Assembly: GCA_963717515.1 (NCBI GenBank) | Contig: OY970338.1 | Coordinates: forward strand, 372,001 to 436,000 | Length of the DNA: 64,000 bases | DNA from: CAYXZQ01 sp963717515 | Lineage (GTDB): Archaea; Nanobdellota; Nanobdellia; Woesearchaeales; DSVV01 | Direction: 5' to 3' | Shown here: in pieces, positions 8,905 to 17,044 of the stretch | How positions within the stretch are numbered: position 1 is the stretch's first letter | Layout: each line of letters starts with the position of its first letter | Notes under the pieces: generated by a model | The model's input: only the letters and a program-made list of their open reading frames with translations | Databases searched by the model: none | What the model was told of the DNA's origin: nothing | Made by a program: the position numbers and the translations under genes

Positions 8905-9100
8905 ACGTCCTGTCACCAGGAACCCACCCAAGGGGAAAAGCCTTCTTTTGGTTTACAATCGTTGGGGGTGATGTAGAAAAAAAAGAAGGCTAGAACACCT
9001 CCGTGAGGAGGAGTTAGCATGACAAAAATCTGCTGCTCAGAGCTATTACCCAACCTCAAGATTGGGTTGTTGCACTCCTCATCGCAACAAGCAATTTTTC
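8885..9100 (-). ncRNA. Candidate structured non-coding RNA, unidentified
   Basis: This gene-free stretch downstream of ftsZ holds five consecutive stem-loops, described on the minus strand from 5' to 3'. A 7-bp stem (9084-9090 with 9067-9073) has a 10-nt loop. An 8-bp stem (9060-9067 with 9048-9055) is closed by UUGA and needs a G-U pair that exists only on this strand. A bulged stem spans 8989-9018. A 10-bp stem (8981-8990 with 8940-8949) has a long loop. A 7-bp stem (8929-8935 with 8898-8904) encloses an inner TCCTG/CAGGA hairpin with a GUGA loop. A TATA-like TTTATAATTA lies at 9123-9132 and a T-rich tract follows the last stem, both favouring the minus strand. RNase P and SRP consensus motifs were not found. 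It could instead be an ftsZ 3' UTR. Confidence 0.5.
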
Positions 9101-9153
9101 GGGATTGAAATTTTACAATTTGTAATTATAAATGAAAAAAAATGGAAAAAAGA

Positions 9154-10230
9154 TCATTGAATGATCTCGATTCCCAGCTCGTCAGTCATCTCTGCCATCT
9201 CCTTCTGAGCTGTCCTCTTGTCGACTTTTCCGAGTATCCAGGGGGACTTGACTCCGGTGATGATTGTCATTACTGTAAGCTTGCCCTTCATGTCATCTGT
9301 GACCCTTGCGCCCCAGATGCAGTTGGCATCCTCGTCCATTGACTCTGTGACAAGCTCACCTACCCTGTTAATCTCTTCCAGGGTCAGGTCAGGGCCTCCG
9401 TGCACATGGATGAGTGCTCCTGTAGCGCCTTCATAGGTTATGTCCAGCAATGGATTTGATAGAGCGCCTTTCACTGCTTCATCAACCCTGTTATTGGTGT
9501 CCGATGCTCCTACTCCGATCGCTGCGACTCCGCCGTTTGTCATTATCGTCTTCACATCTGCGTAATCCAGGTTGACGAGCGAGGGCACTGCGATGGTCTC
9601 CACTATTCCCTTTATCATTGTCGAGATGAGCTCGTTTGCGACTGCGAAAGCCTGCTGTATCGGAAGGTTTCCTGCAATCTGGACAAGCCTGTTGTTGTCT
9701 ATCACTATAACTGTGTCTGACACCTGTCTCAGCTGCTGGAGGCCGAACTCTGCCTTGTCGACCCTTGCCCTCTCGATCTTGAAGGGCATGGTGACTGTGC
9801 CTATGACTATAGCTCCTGCGTCCCTTGCGACATTTGCCACAATCGGCGCTGAGCCGGTACCTGTTCCACCTCCCATCCCTGCGCAGACAAATACCATGTC
9901 CGAGCCTTTGATAGCATCCTTTATCTCCTGAAGCGATTCCTGGGCAGCCTCAGCCCCTTTCTGCGGAAACCCACCGCACCCTAGGCCTCTTGTCACGTCC
10001 CTGCCCATCAGGAATTTCCTGTCTGATTCTGTGACATTGAGGTGCTGCTGGTCTGTATTGGTTGCTATAATCTCAGCTCCCTCAACACCTTTCTTGTAAA
10101 GCCAGTTCACCATGTTGTTCCCTGCTCCGCCGCATCCTATAACCTTGATGCATGCCGGCTTTACCTCTACACCGTCGAAGCTTGTGCTTCCTTCTGATTG
10201 TTTCATTGCCTTTTCAACGACAAAATCCAT
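9154..10230 (-). CDS. ftsZ: Cell division protein FtsZ
   Basis: A tubulin-family GTPase of 358 residues that polymerises at the division site. The nucleotide-binding motifs are intact: IGCGGAGNNM near the start, TNTDQQHL, the tubulin signature GGGTGTGSAP, and a T7-loop with NLDYADVK. The protein is nearly all core domain, with no long C-terminal linker or obvious FtsA/SepF-binding tail. I chose ATG 10230 because AGGAGGGG (10239-10246) precedes it by 8 bases; an in-frame ATG 15 codons upstream would leave that motif inside the gene. The gene stands alone on the minus strand. Its upstream region contains structured repeats (10355-10464). Confidence 0.96.
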   Translation of the reverse strand: MDFVVEKAMKQSEGSTSFDGVEVKPACIKVIGCGGAGNNMVNWLYKKGVEGAEIIATNTDQQHLNVTESDRKFLMGRDVTRGLGCGGFPQKGAEAAQESLQEIKDAIKGSDMVFVCAGMGGGTGTGSAPIVANVARDAGAIVIGTVTMPFKIERARVDKAEFGLQQLRQVSDTVIVIDNNRLVQIAGNLPIQQAFAVANELISTMIKGIVETIAVPSLVNLDYADVKTIMTNGGVAAIGVGASDTNNRVDEAVKGALSNPLLDITYEGATGALIHVHGGPDLTLEEINRVGELVTESMDEDANCIWGARVTDDMKGKLTVMTIITGVKSPWILGKVDKRTAQKEMAEMTDELGIEIIQ

Positions 10231-10273
10231 TTTCTCGACCCCTCCTGTTTTATTGGTTTCAAACATATGTGCC

Positions 10274-10300
10274 AAAAATATATATCTAAAAATATACTTT
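10274..10300 (-). promoter_or_regulatory. TATA-like promoter of ftsZ
   Basis: On the minus strand there is an AT-rich block with two TATA-like runs (GTATATTTTT and GATATATATTTTTGG). Initiation about 25 bases downstream would give a leader of roughly 25 bases containing the Shine-Dalgarno motif. Confidence 0.5.
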
Positions 10301-10354
10301 TAGCTACATAAATGCTTAAATATGAGTTTATGTAATAAACCCTTTAGAAAACAC

Positions 10355-10464
10355 TTCAAACCTTTTACCGCCAAACAAAAGGTTTTGAAATTAACTCTTA
10401 CAACGCCAGTACACGCTTTGTACGCCAAAGATTCAAACACAAGAGTTCCCGCCAAAAAACTCTT
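10355..10464. repeat. Cluster of hairpins with CCGCCAAA loops upstream of ftsZ
   Basis: The 309 bases between the ftsZ start and the nitroreductase stop contain no gene. Within them, two hairpins carry almost the same 10-base loop. One is TTCAAACCTTTT (10355-10366) paired with 10377-10389, loop ACCGCCAAAC. The other is AAGAGTT (10441-10447) paired with 10458-10464, loop CCCGCCAAAA. A smaller CTTTG/CAAAG hairpin lies at 10416-10430. CGCCA occurs four times (10369, 10404, 10423, 10450). A further AACTCTT at 10393-10399 could compete for the 10441-10447 arm. Function unknown: operator array, RNA element or small RNA. Confidence 0.5.
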
Positions 10465-10539
10465 TTAATATTTTTCTATTAGGATATATCTAGTATTTAA
10501 ATATTATCAATGAGAAAAATATATGTTAGAATATAATGT

Positions 10540-11256
10540 TTATTCTTCAGGTTTCCCGGGTTTCTTACCACGGATCCTGTCATGCAGATCCTTTGCCTTG
10601 CCTGTAATCATGTCTCCGAGAGTCTTTCCACCATTCTGGATTGCCCCTGCAACACCCTTGATGGTCCCCTCGACCTTAGGAGCCCAATCCTTGAGCATCT
10701 CAGAAGGTATGTCCTTGACCTTGCCTGAATTGTCACCCCACCTGTTGAAATACACCAGGTTCTCGAGCTTGAACTTTGGAGGCATCGTGACTTCCTCATT
10801 GGGATAGCCAATCGGGATTAGTGCCTGCGGCCGTGCATAGTCAGGGATTCCCAGCACTGAGCATATCTTGTCTTCGTCGAAAGCTCCGACCCAGCATGCC
10901 CCCAGGCCAAGGTCATGGGCTGCAAGGAGGATATTCTGGACAGCTGCTGCGCTGTCCTGTATAGTGTATAGCCTCTCCCCTCTTATGCCGTAGAATCTCT
11001 TTGCTTTCGTGAATTCAGAGAATACAACTATTACCGTCGGAGCCTGGGCAATCCAATGCTGGTTTATCGCAGCCTGGGCAAGACCTGCCTTGAGCTCAGG
11101 ACTTGTGACGACCATGAACCTGTAGTCCTGGAGATTCCCTGCTGTAGGAGCATTGAATCCTGCATAAAGGACCCTTCCGATAAGATACCATTCGACAGGC
11201 GCATCCTTGAATTTCCTTATAGACCGCCTGCTCACGATACAGTCCATTGTCTCCAT
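10540..11256 (-). CDS. Nitroreductase family protein
   Basis: An FMN-binding nitroreductase-fold protein of 238 residues. It begins with the classic SRRSIRKF motif (FMN phosphate contacts) and continues with NAPTAGNLQDYRF, an AAVQNILLAAHDLGLGACWVG helix and an IPIGYP motif. These enzymes reduce nitro groups, quinones or other substrates with NAD(P)H; the physiological substrate is not evident. About 45 residues at the C-terminus, rich in Gly and Lys, extend beyond the usual fold. It is transcribed divergently from the DNA ligase gene across about 75 bases containing an inverted repeat. Confidence 0.88.
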   Translation of the reverse strand: METMDCIVSRRSIRKFKDAPVEWYLIGRVLYAGFNAPTAGNLQDYRFMVVTSPELKAGLAQAAINQHWIAQAPTVIVVFSEFTKAKRFYGIRGERLYTIQDSAAAVQNILLAAHDLGLGACWVGAFDEDKICSVLGIPDYARPQALIPIGYPNEEVTMPPKFKLENLVYFNRWGDNSGKVKDIPSEMLKDWAPKVEGTIKGVAGAIQNGGKTLGDMITGKAKDLHDRIRGKKPGKPEE

Positions 11257-11307
11257 GCTCTTCCTACAGGAGGAAGTTGTATATATATTTTTGCAAAATT
11301 ATTTAAT

Positions 11308-11324
11308 ATAGGTAGTATACCTAT
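11308..11324. promoter_or_regulatory. Inverted repeat in the nitroreductase/ligase divergent promoter
   Basis: ATAGGTA-GTA-TACCTAT is a perfect 7-bp inverted repeat directly before the ligase start at 11332 and downstream of a TTTAATATA box. A closely related TAGGTATACCTA palindrome occurs at 53453. It is placed like a repressor operator; the regulator is unknown. Confidence 0.4.
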
Positions 11325-11331
11325 CCATGCT

Positions 11332-13104
11332 ATGAACACCATGAAATATTCTAAACTTGTCGAAGTCTACAGAGAGCTGGATTCCACCTCCAAGAGGCTT
11401 GATAAGACAAGGATAATAAGCGAGCTTATCCGAAAAACAGACCAAAAAGATCTCCAGATGGTGATCCAGCTCATCCAAGGCAGGATTTTTCCGTCATGGG
11501 ACCGGAGGACCCTTGGCGTGGCCTCAAAGACTATCCTGAAGGCGATAGGCATAGCATCAGGCATGAACAATGAGCAGATAGAAGAGAGTTGGAAAAAGAC
11601 AGGGGACCTGGGGCTTGCAGCCAAAGAGCTTATAGGACGGAAAAAGCAGACAACGCTCTTCTCGAATGACCTGGAGGTCTCCAAGGTATACAGCAATCTC
11701 CAGAAGATAGCTGGCCTCGAAGGGCAAGGCTCGACTGAGAGGAAGACAAGACTTGTAGCAGAGCTTCTCACCTCAGCAAATCCTGACGAGGCCCTCTATA
11801 TAACCCGGACTGTCCTCGAGGTACTCAGGGTAGGTGTAGGAGAGGGCTCTATCAGGGATGCCATTGTCTGGGCATATTTCAGCGATAGCCTGGGAATCTC
11901 ATACGACCAGCCTGAAAACAAGCTAAGCCTTCCTGAGAACAGCAGGGAAGAGTACAACGCACATGTCAACGCCATACAGGAGGCATATGACAAGATATCT
12001 GATTTCGGGGAGATTGCGTCCCTTGTAAAGAAATCAGGCTTAAAAGGCCTGGAATCGCTCAGGATTGCCCCAGGCAGGCCTCTCAAGGTGATGCTTGTCC
12101 AGAAAGCAAAAGACCCTGCTGATGCCCTGTCAAAGGTCGGAAAGCCTGCTGCATTTGAATACAAATATGACGGTTTCAGGCTCCAGATCCATATCAAGGA
12201 TTCCAGGATATGGCTTTTTACACGGAGACTTGAGGATGTCACTAGCCAGTTTCCTGATGTCGTGAAGACTGTCAAAGAGCATATAAAGGCAGATTCAGCA
12301 ATCCTTGATTCAGAGGTTGTGGGCATTGACAGGAAGAGCGGGAAATACCTCCCATTCCAGCAGATATCCCAGAGGATAAAGCGCAAGCATGAAATCGAGA
12401 AGGCAGTAAAGGCTTTTCCTGTTGAAGTGAACATCTTCGACATACTATTCTTCAAGGGCAGGGACATGTTGAAACAGGAGCTGAACAAAAGGAGGGATAT
12501 CCTTGAGAAGGCAGTCAAGACTCTCAGAGGGAAAATTGTATTATCGAAACAACTGGTCACATCTGACCAGGATGAGGCTGGAAAGTTCTATGAAGATGCC
12601 CTGGACAAGGGTAATGAAGGCCTTATCGCCAAGAACACCAAGTCCATATACAGGCCTGGCTCTAGGGTCGGCTTCTGGGTTAAGATCAAGCCTGTAATGA
12701 AGGGCTTAGAGCTTGTCATCGTCTCAGCTGAATGGGGTGAAGGGAAGAGGACAGGCTGGCTGACAAGCTTTACCCTGGCATGCAGGGATTCAGAGGGAAA
12801 CCTGCTTGAAGTCGGAAAGGTCAGCACAGGGATAAAAGAGCTTCCTGGAGAGGGCACAAGCTATGAAGACATGACAAATATCCTCAGACCTCTAATCCTC
12901 TCTGAAAAAGGCAGATCGGCGAAGGTGAAGCCTGAGATAGTGATAGAGGTAAAATATGAAGAGATACAGAAATCACCGACCTACTCAAGCGGTTATGCAC
13001 TGAGATTTCCCAGGTTCATAAGGCTCAGGGATGACAGGGGCATTGATGATATAGATTCTTCCGAGGCTCTCGAGGAGCTTTACAGCAGCCAGAGAAACAG
13101 ATAG
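11332..13104 (+). CDS. lig: ATP-dependent DNA ligase
   Basis: This 590-residue protein is a typical archaeal replicative/repair ligase: an N-terminal helical DNA-binding domain, an adenylation domain with the active-site motif EYKYDGFR (nucleophile Lys278), ILDSEVVG, an FWVKIKP motif and a C-terminal OB fold ending near QKSPTYSSGYALRFPRF. It seals nicks in DNA using ATP. I chose ATG 11332 because the resulting length matches the family and a TATA-like TTTAATATA lies about 25 bases upstream; ATG 11341 is also possible. The frame is open further upstream, but that part overlaps the divergent nitroreductase gene. Confidence 0.94.
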   Translation: MNTMKYSKLVEVYRELDSTSKRLDKTRIISELIRKTDQKDLQMVIQLIQGRIFPSWDRRTLGVASKTILKAIGIASGMNNEQIEESWKKTGDLGLAAKELIGRKKQTTLFSNDLEVSKVYSNLQKIAGLEGQGSTERKTRLVAELLTSANPDEALYITRTVLEVLRVGVGEGSIRDAIVWAYFSDSLGISYDQPENKLSLPENSREEYNAHVNAIQEAYDKISDFGEIASLVKKSGLKGLESLRIAPGRPLKVMLVQKAKDPADALSKVGKPAAFEYKYDGFRLQIHIKDSRIWLFTRRLEDVTSQFPDVVKTVKEHIKADSAILDSEVVGIDRKSGKYLPFQQISQRIKRKHEIEKAVKAFPVEVNIFDILFFKGRDMLKQELNKRRDILEKAVKTLRGKIVLSKQLVTSDQDEAGKFYEDALDKGNEGLIAKNTKSIYRPGSRVGFWVKIKPVMKGLELVIVSAEWGEGKRTGWLTSFTLACRDSEGNLLEVGKVSTGIKELPGEGTSYEDMTNILRPLILSEKGRSAKVKPEIVIEVKYEEIQKSPTYSSGYALRFPRFIRLRDDRGIDDIDSSEALEELYSSQRNR

Positions 13105-13232
13105 AACCCAAGGATTATTTTTGTTTTATTCCTGAAATTCAATCAATACACACTCTGTTTTCAATTTTGAAATTTGATTTTATTTTTAAAATTTGATTCC
13201 ACAAATGGAAAGATATAAATATATCCTCTCAA

Positions 13233-13793
13233 ATGAATATTTCCATGGACGAGATAGGCATTCTCGAGGAATTGTTCGACAAGAAGAAGATAAGCATCCT
13301 CAAGGTCTTCTTCAGGGAACCCAAAAACCAGCTGTATCTCCAGGAGGTCTCTGTCAAGTCCGGAGTCTCGATAGCCACATGTTCCAGGATCCTCGGAAGG
13401 CTTGGCAGGCTGGATATCCTGAGCGTCAAGACAATAAGCAGGTTCAGGCTCTATGAGCTATTGGACAACCCTAAGGTGAAATACCTCTCAAAGCTATTCA
13501 AAGAGGACCTAAAGATCATGCAGAAGTTCGCTGAGTCTGCTGCAAATATTGATGGTGTTGAGACTATCATCCTCCATGGAGAAGAACAGAAAGACAGGGC
13601 AAATGTGCTCCTGATCGGGCAAAGCATAAACCCTGGGGATGTCAAGGCCCTGTGCGCGGAGATCAAGGAGAGGGACAATTTTGTCATATCATCCCTGTCG
13701 CTCACTGCAGAGCAGTACACCCAGATGAGCCAGATGGGGCTCTATGCAGGCAAGAAGAAGATACTCTACGAGAAGGAGGTGAAGGTTGGATAA
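13233..13793 (+). CDS. Helix-turn-helix transcriptional regulator with nucleotidyltransferase-like tail
   Basis: About 186 residues. The first 75 form a winged helix-turn-helix (LYLQEVSVKSGVSIATCSRI is the recognition region), similar to ArsR/MarR-like archaeal regulators. The C-terminal part resembles a degenerate nucleotidyltransferase or sensor domain (ETIILHGEEQKDRANVLLIG). Such HTH-NTase proteins are common in archaea, with unknown ligands. The stop overlaps the next gene. A TATA-like ATATAAATATAT at 13212-13223 would favour initiation at ATG 13245 on a leaderless transcript, four codons after the start given here. Confidence 0.75.
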   Translation: MNISMDEIGILEELFDKKKISILKVFFREPKNQLYLQEVSVKSGVSIATCSRILGRLGRLDILSVKTISRFRLYELLDNPKVKYLSKLFKEDLKIMQKFAESAANIDGVETIILHGEEQKDRANVLLIGQSINPGDVKALCAEIKERDNFVISSLSLTAEQYTQMSQMGLYAGKKKILYEKEVKVG

Positions 13794-14280
13794 ATGGTTG
13801 CCAGTGTTAGGTTTGGCATTTGCCATAATGTTCATCATAGGCTGCAGCAGCAAGCCTCCTATTGAAGAGAAGCCGCTAGTGTTACATAACAGCACTCCAG
13901 TTGCCGACTCTTCGGTGCCGACTGTCTGTACAGGGGAGCGTTGTATCAGTGTCGAGCTCGCCATAACCCAAGAGAAGCAGGAAGAGGGACTGATGTACAG
14001 GGCAAACCTCTCTGATGATTCAGGGATGCTGTTCATATTCAATGAAGAGGACTATCATGCATTCTGGATGAAGAACACCCTCATCCCCCTTGATATGGTC
14101 TGGATAGACGCTGAAGGCAGGATAGTGTATTATCATAAGGATGCACAGCCCTGCCTTGAGAGCAGAATCTGCCCTGCCATTGTCCCGAACAGGAAAGCTA
14201 TCTATGTGCTTGAGTCAAATTCAGGATATATCGATTCCATGAACCTTTCCATCGGCGATGAGCTGGACATAAGGATATGA
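13786..14280 (+). CDS. DUF192 family lipoprotein
   Basis: A 164-residue exported protein: a hydrophobic signal with a lipobox-like IIGCSS, a short Ser/Pro linker, then a DUF192 domain containing EEGLMYR, GMLFIF and FWMKNTLIPLDMVWID. DUF192 proteins are small beta-rich extracytoplasmic proteins of unknown function. The start is TTG 13786: an in-frame stop lies two codons upstream, and GGAGGT at 13775-13780 is correctly spaced. It overlaps the regulator gene by eight bases, so the two are co-transcribed. With Lgt also encoded in this window, true lipidation at the Cys is plausible. Confidence 0.85.
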   Translation: MDKWLPVLGLAFAIMFIIGCSSKPPIEEKPLVLHNSTPVADSSVPTVCTGERCISVELAITQEKQEEGLMYRANLSDDSGMLFIFNEEDYHAFWMKNTLIPLDMVWIDAEGRIVYYHKDAQPCLESRICPAIVPNRKAIYVLESNSGYIDSMNLSIGDELDIRI

Positions 14281-14360
14281 CCATCGACTTCATCTTTCTA
14301 TAAGCCATTGCCTATGATTGTCAGAAAGAGTATCATTTTCAGAAAGAGCCTCATTTCAGC

Positions 14361-16454
14361 CTATTCCATAGGGACCTGGCTCCAGAGCTGCCAGTCATTT
14401 GAAGGGCTGTATGCGCCGAATATGAAATAAGGATTCTGAGTCGCTCCAAAATAGCCATGCTGTATGTCGGTCCATGACTGGGCAGGGGCCCCTATCCTGT
14501 AACCTGCCCCCCTGATGGGAGTTCCCAGGCCTTTCCATGTCTCTGTGAGAATCCTGCCCTGGCCATGCATCGCATCCTCTCCATATGCCTCGGATATCAT
14601 GGTCCCGCCATATCCCTTGCTCTTGAGGTATTCCAGGGCTTGCCTTATGGGCAGGTCTCCCTGGCCCACTGGAAGGTGATGGTGCCCTGCACCCATCGCA
14701 TCGACGACATGGATATGGCCTATGATATCAGATTTTTCCAGCTTGTCCACCTGATCCATATACCACTTGTCAAACCGCTCTTTCCTGTGATGTTTCGACT
14801 CTCCAGGCAGGGGCTGGAAATGCTTCCACCACATGCCCAGATGCTGGGTGTCGAGAGTTGCCTTTATGTGCCTCTTTGCCTCCTGTTCAGCCTGAGATTG
14901 TGATATTGATGGATCATAATTAGGATTCGGGACTTTTAACAGGTTGCCGTCATTGTCTCTCCTCTGGCCTGGGTCGTCAATCATCCTGCTTGTGAGCATT
15001 TTGACCATCTCTTGCCTTGCATCCTGGACCAGCTCAATCAGCTCTTCCGGATGTGAACCATACCCCATCTCAGGGAATATGTTCTCTGGAGCAATGAAGA
15101 CGTCTTTCTTTGAATAAGGACTGTTCTTGCTCCTCTCCATGGCATAGATGCCTGCCTCTGCAAACCCCCTTCTTGACTGCTGCTTGGCGTAGACCTCGAC
15201 TGGAACAACATGCTGCATTGTCTCTGTCGTTTCCTCTGCCTGAGCATCTGCTGATGCTGATGACTCATGGATGAACTTCATGTCAAGCTCAATCTTCTTG
15301 ATATCCTCCTTAAGGATCTCAGAAGGCAGCTTCTGCTCAGTCCCAGCATCATGCGATAAAGCTGAAATATATTGCTTAATCCTGGGCTCGTTTCTCATTA
15401 TCTTCCATTGCTCTTCTTTAGGGACCTTATCTTCTATAGATTTAAAATAATCATAAAGCTTGAGTAATTCCTCCCTTTGCTTCCTATCTGTATCATACTG
15501 CCTGCCGTGGAACAGCGACGAGCCCCTTGCCTGGAGTATCCTCGTCTCCATCTGCGAACGGAAGAACATCTCCTCAGGTGTCCATTTATGTCCATCTGGC
15601 TTTGGATGGTACCTGTTCCATTCATTTGCCCTATCGATAAAATTGTCCCAAGTGAGCCTTCTAGTCTTGAACCTGGTATGGGTATCATCCCATTCAGGCA
15701 CCCTCATGAACAGGTCATCAATCTTTTCCTCATTGAGGAAATCCCCGTTTTTATCAATCCACCTTTCCCTTCTCTGTTCAGGGTCATATACAGTCTTGAA
15801 CCTGGGCTCATGAACAACCATGCTCTTCCTGACCTCAGTAATCAATTTTCCTGTCCTGTTATCCACCATGTAGAGGACAGCCCTTCCCGGCTCCTCGTCA
15901 TAGTTGAGGAACCTGTAAGTACCGTCAGGATTCTTTGCCCATGGCTGGTCTGACATGTCCCGCTGGAACTCGCCGGTATGGACGACCACAGCCCCGCCGT
16001 TGACATCAGCTGCAAAGTCTATGGCCTTCTTCACCTCTTCCATGCCATGCTTCCTGTGTTCATCTGAAAACCCCCTCTCCTGAGGATTATAACCGCTCAT
16101 GTTCCCAATCTGGGCAGGTGTGTGGACGCTCACGAAATCGACCTGATTGACCTTGCTTATCTCCCTGAGGGCCTGTCGGGCTTCTTCCCCGTATGACTCT
16201 GCGCCGACAGATTCATGGCCTCCGCCCATGCCTGTTGAGAGCTCCAGTTTTCCCGCGCCTGCCTTGATAGCGTTCTGAGTGGTCTGGATGAATGTGCCGA
16301 ATCTCTGGCCTTCTGCAACACTCTGGCCTATCTCATTGATCCCAATGGATTTTTCAATATCCTGATTATTCCTCTTCTCAAACTCGCCGAAATAGCCTTC
16401 AGACAGGGCATAGTATGTCCTGTCCATGGGATTAGGCACTGTATTGAATTCCAT
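14361..16454 (-). CDS. Large xylose-isomerase-like TIM-barrel protein
   Basis: A 697-residue soluble protein. Its two ends look like halves of a sugar-isomerase/endonuclease-IV TIM barrel. Near the start are LELSTGMGGGHESVG, VSVHTPAQIGNMSG and GGAVVVHTGEF; near the end are DTQHLGMWW, HIHVVDAMGAGHHHLPVGQGD and MISEAYGED. The His, Asp and Glu in these motifs resemble metal ligands of the family. The long middle (about residues 190-470) is a charged, helical insertion not seen in standard members of about 280 residues. Substrate unknown. It has its own TATA-like TTATACTATA just upstream of ATG 16454, and follows two unfamiliar genes on the same strand. Confidence 0.7.
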   Translation of the reverse strand: MEFNTVPNPMDRTYYALSEGYFGEFEKRNNQDIEKSIGINEIGQSVAEGQRFGTFIQTTQNAIKAGAGKLELSTGMGGGHESVGAESYGEEARQALREISKVNQVDFVSVHTPAQIGNMSGYNPQERGFSDEHRKHGMEEVKKAIDFAADVNGGAVVVHTGEFQRDMSDQPWAKNPDGTYRFLNYDEEPGRAVLYMVDNRTGKLITEVRKSMVVHEPRFKTVYDPEQRRERWIDKNGDFLNEEKIDDLFMRVPEWDDTHTRFKTRRLTWDNFIDRANEWNRYHPKPDGHKWTPEEMFFRSQMETRILQARGSSLFHGRQYDTDRKQREELLKLYDYFKSIEDKVPKEEQWKIMRNEPRIKQYISALSHDAGTEQKLPSEILKEDIKKIELDMKFIHESSASADAQAEETTETMQHVVPVEVYAKQQSRRGFAEAGIYAMERSKNSPYSKKDVFIAPENIFPEMGYGSHPEELIELVQDARQEMVKMLTSRMIDDPGQRRDNDGNLLKVPNPNYDPSISQSQAEQEAKRHIKATLDTQHLGMWWKHFQPLPGESKHHRKERFDKWYMDQVDKLEKSDIIGHIHVVDAMGAGHHHLPVGQGDLPIRQALEYLKSKGYGGTMISEAYGEDAMHGQGRILTETWKGLGTPIRGAGYRIGAPAQSWTDIQHGYFGATQNPYFIFGAYSPSNDWQLWSQVPME

Positions 16455-16527
16455 TATAGTATAAATAAGTATACTGGTATATAAATTTTATTATTTGAAA
16501 TCTATTTAGTAAAAAAAGAAAATTCTC

Positions 16528-17043
16528 CTATTGTCCTGGCCTGTATTCAAGGTTCGCCTTGTAGTCCCCAAAAAGCTCCTTCATCAGGCGTCTTGAGCCC
16601 TCTGCAATGCTCTTAACTGTCTCATCCTGGCTCTGGTATCTCTCTGTCTCAAGTATCCTGTCATATATCTCAGCAGCCCTGTCCATTTTCATGTAACCTT
16701 CCCCAGGGCCTGCCGTCTCCTGAGCCATCCCTGCAAGCTCATCATACAGATTGATTGCATATTCTATGTTCTGCTGCCTGCCGGTTCCCTCCGGAGGCTC
16801 TTCTGCCATCACCTGCTCCTCAAGGTCAGAACGCTCCTCCAGAATCCTTCTGACTGGTTCTTCTTCAGGAGGTTCATCAGGGAGTTCCCTGCTTTCGAGC
16901 TCATCGAAACTCTCCCTTATCAGCCTGTCAGTCTCTTCAAGCTCCTTCTTGCGCTTCTCTTCGAGCTCCTTGAGCCTCTTTATCCTCTTTTCAGGAGAAA
17001 GCTTCCTCAGCTCATCCTTATCTATCTCTCCAGAATCTGCCAT
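16528..17043 (-). CDS. Charged coiled-coil protein of unknown function
   Basis: About 171 residues, very rich in Glu, Lys and Arg. The first 80 are predicted coiled coil (KRIKRLKELEEKRKKELEE), followed by a Pro/Glu linker and a helical C-terminal half (about 95-165) that looks like a TPR-type helical pair (NIEYAINLYDELAGM, AAEIYDRILETERY). I do not recognise a family. ATG 17043 is one base past the upstream stop, so it is co-transcribed and probably translationally coupled with the 482-residue gene; an in-frame TTG at 17055 is a weaker alternative. Confidence 0.7.
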   Translation of the reverse strand: MADSGEIDKDELRKLSPEKRIKRLKELEEKRKKELEETDRLIRESFDELESRELPDEPPEEEPVRRILEERSDLEEQVMAEEPPEGTGRQQNIEYAINLYDELAGMAQETAGPGEGYMKMDRAAEIYDRILETERYQSQDETVKSIAEGSRRLMKELFGDYKANLEYRPGQ

Positions 17044-17044
17044 C

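Noticed and set aside
8989..9018. Plus-strand anti-Shine-Dalgarno-like CACCTCC suggesting an rRNA fragment
   Set aside because: The rest of the region has no resemblance to 16S rRNA; the match is seven bases in a hairpin.
8885..9100. RNase P or SRP RNA identity for the hairpin region
   Set aside because: Expected conserved cores (for example the SRP helix 8 GGAAGGAAGCAGCC-type motif) are absent on both strands.
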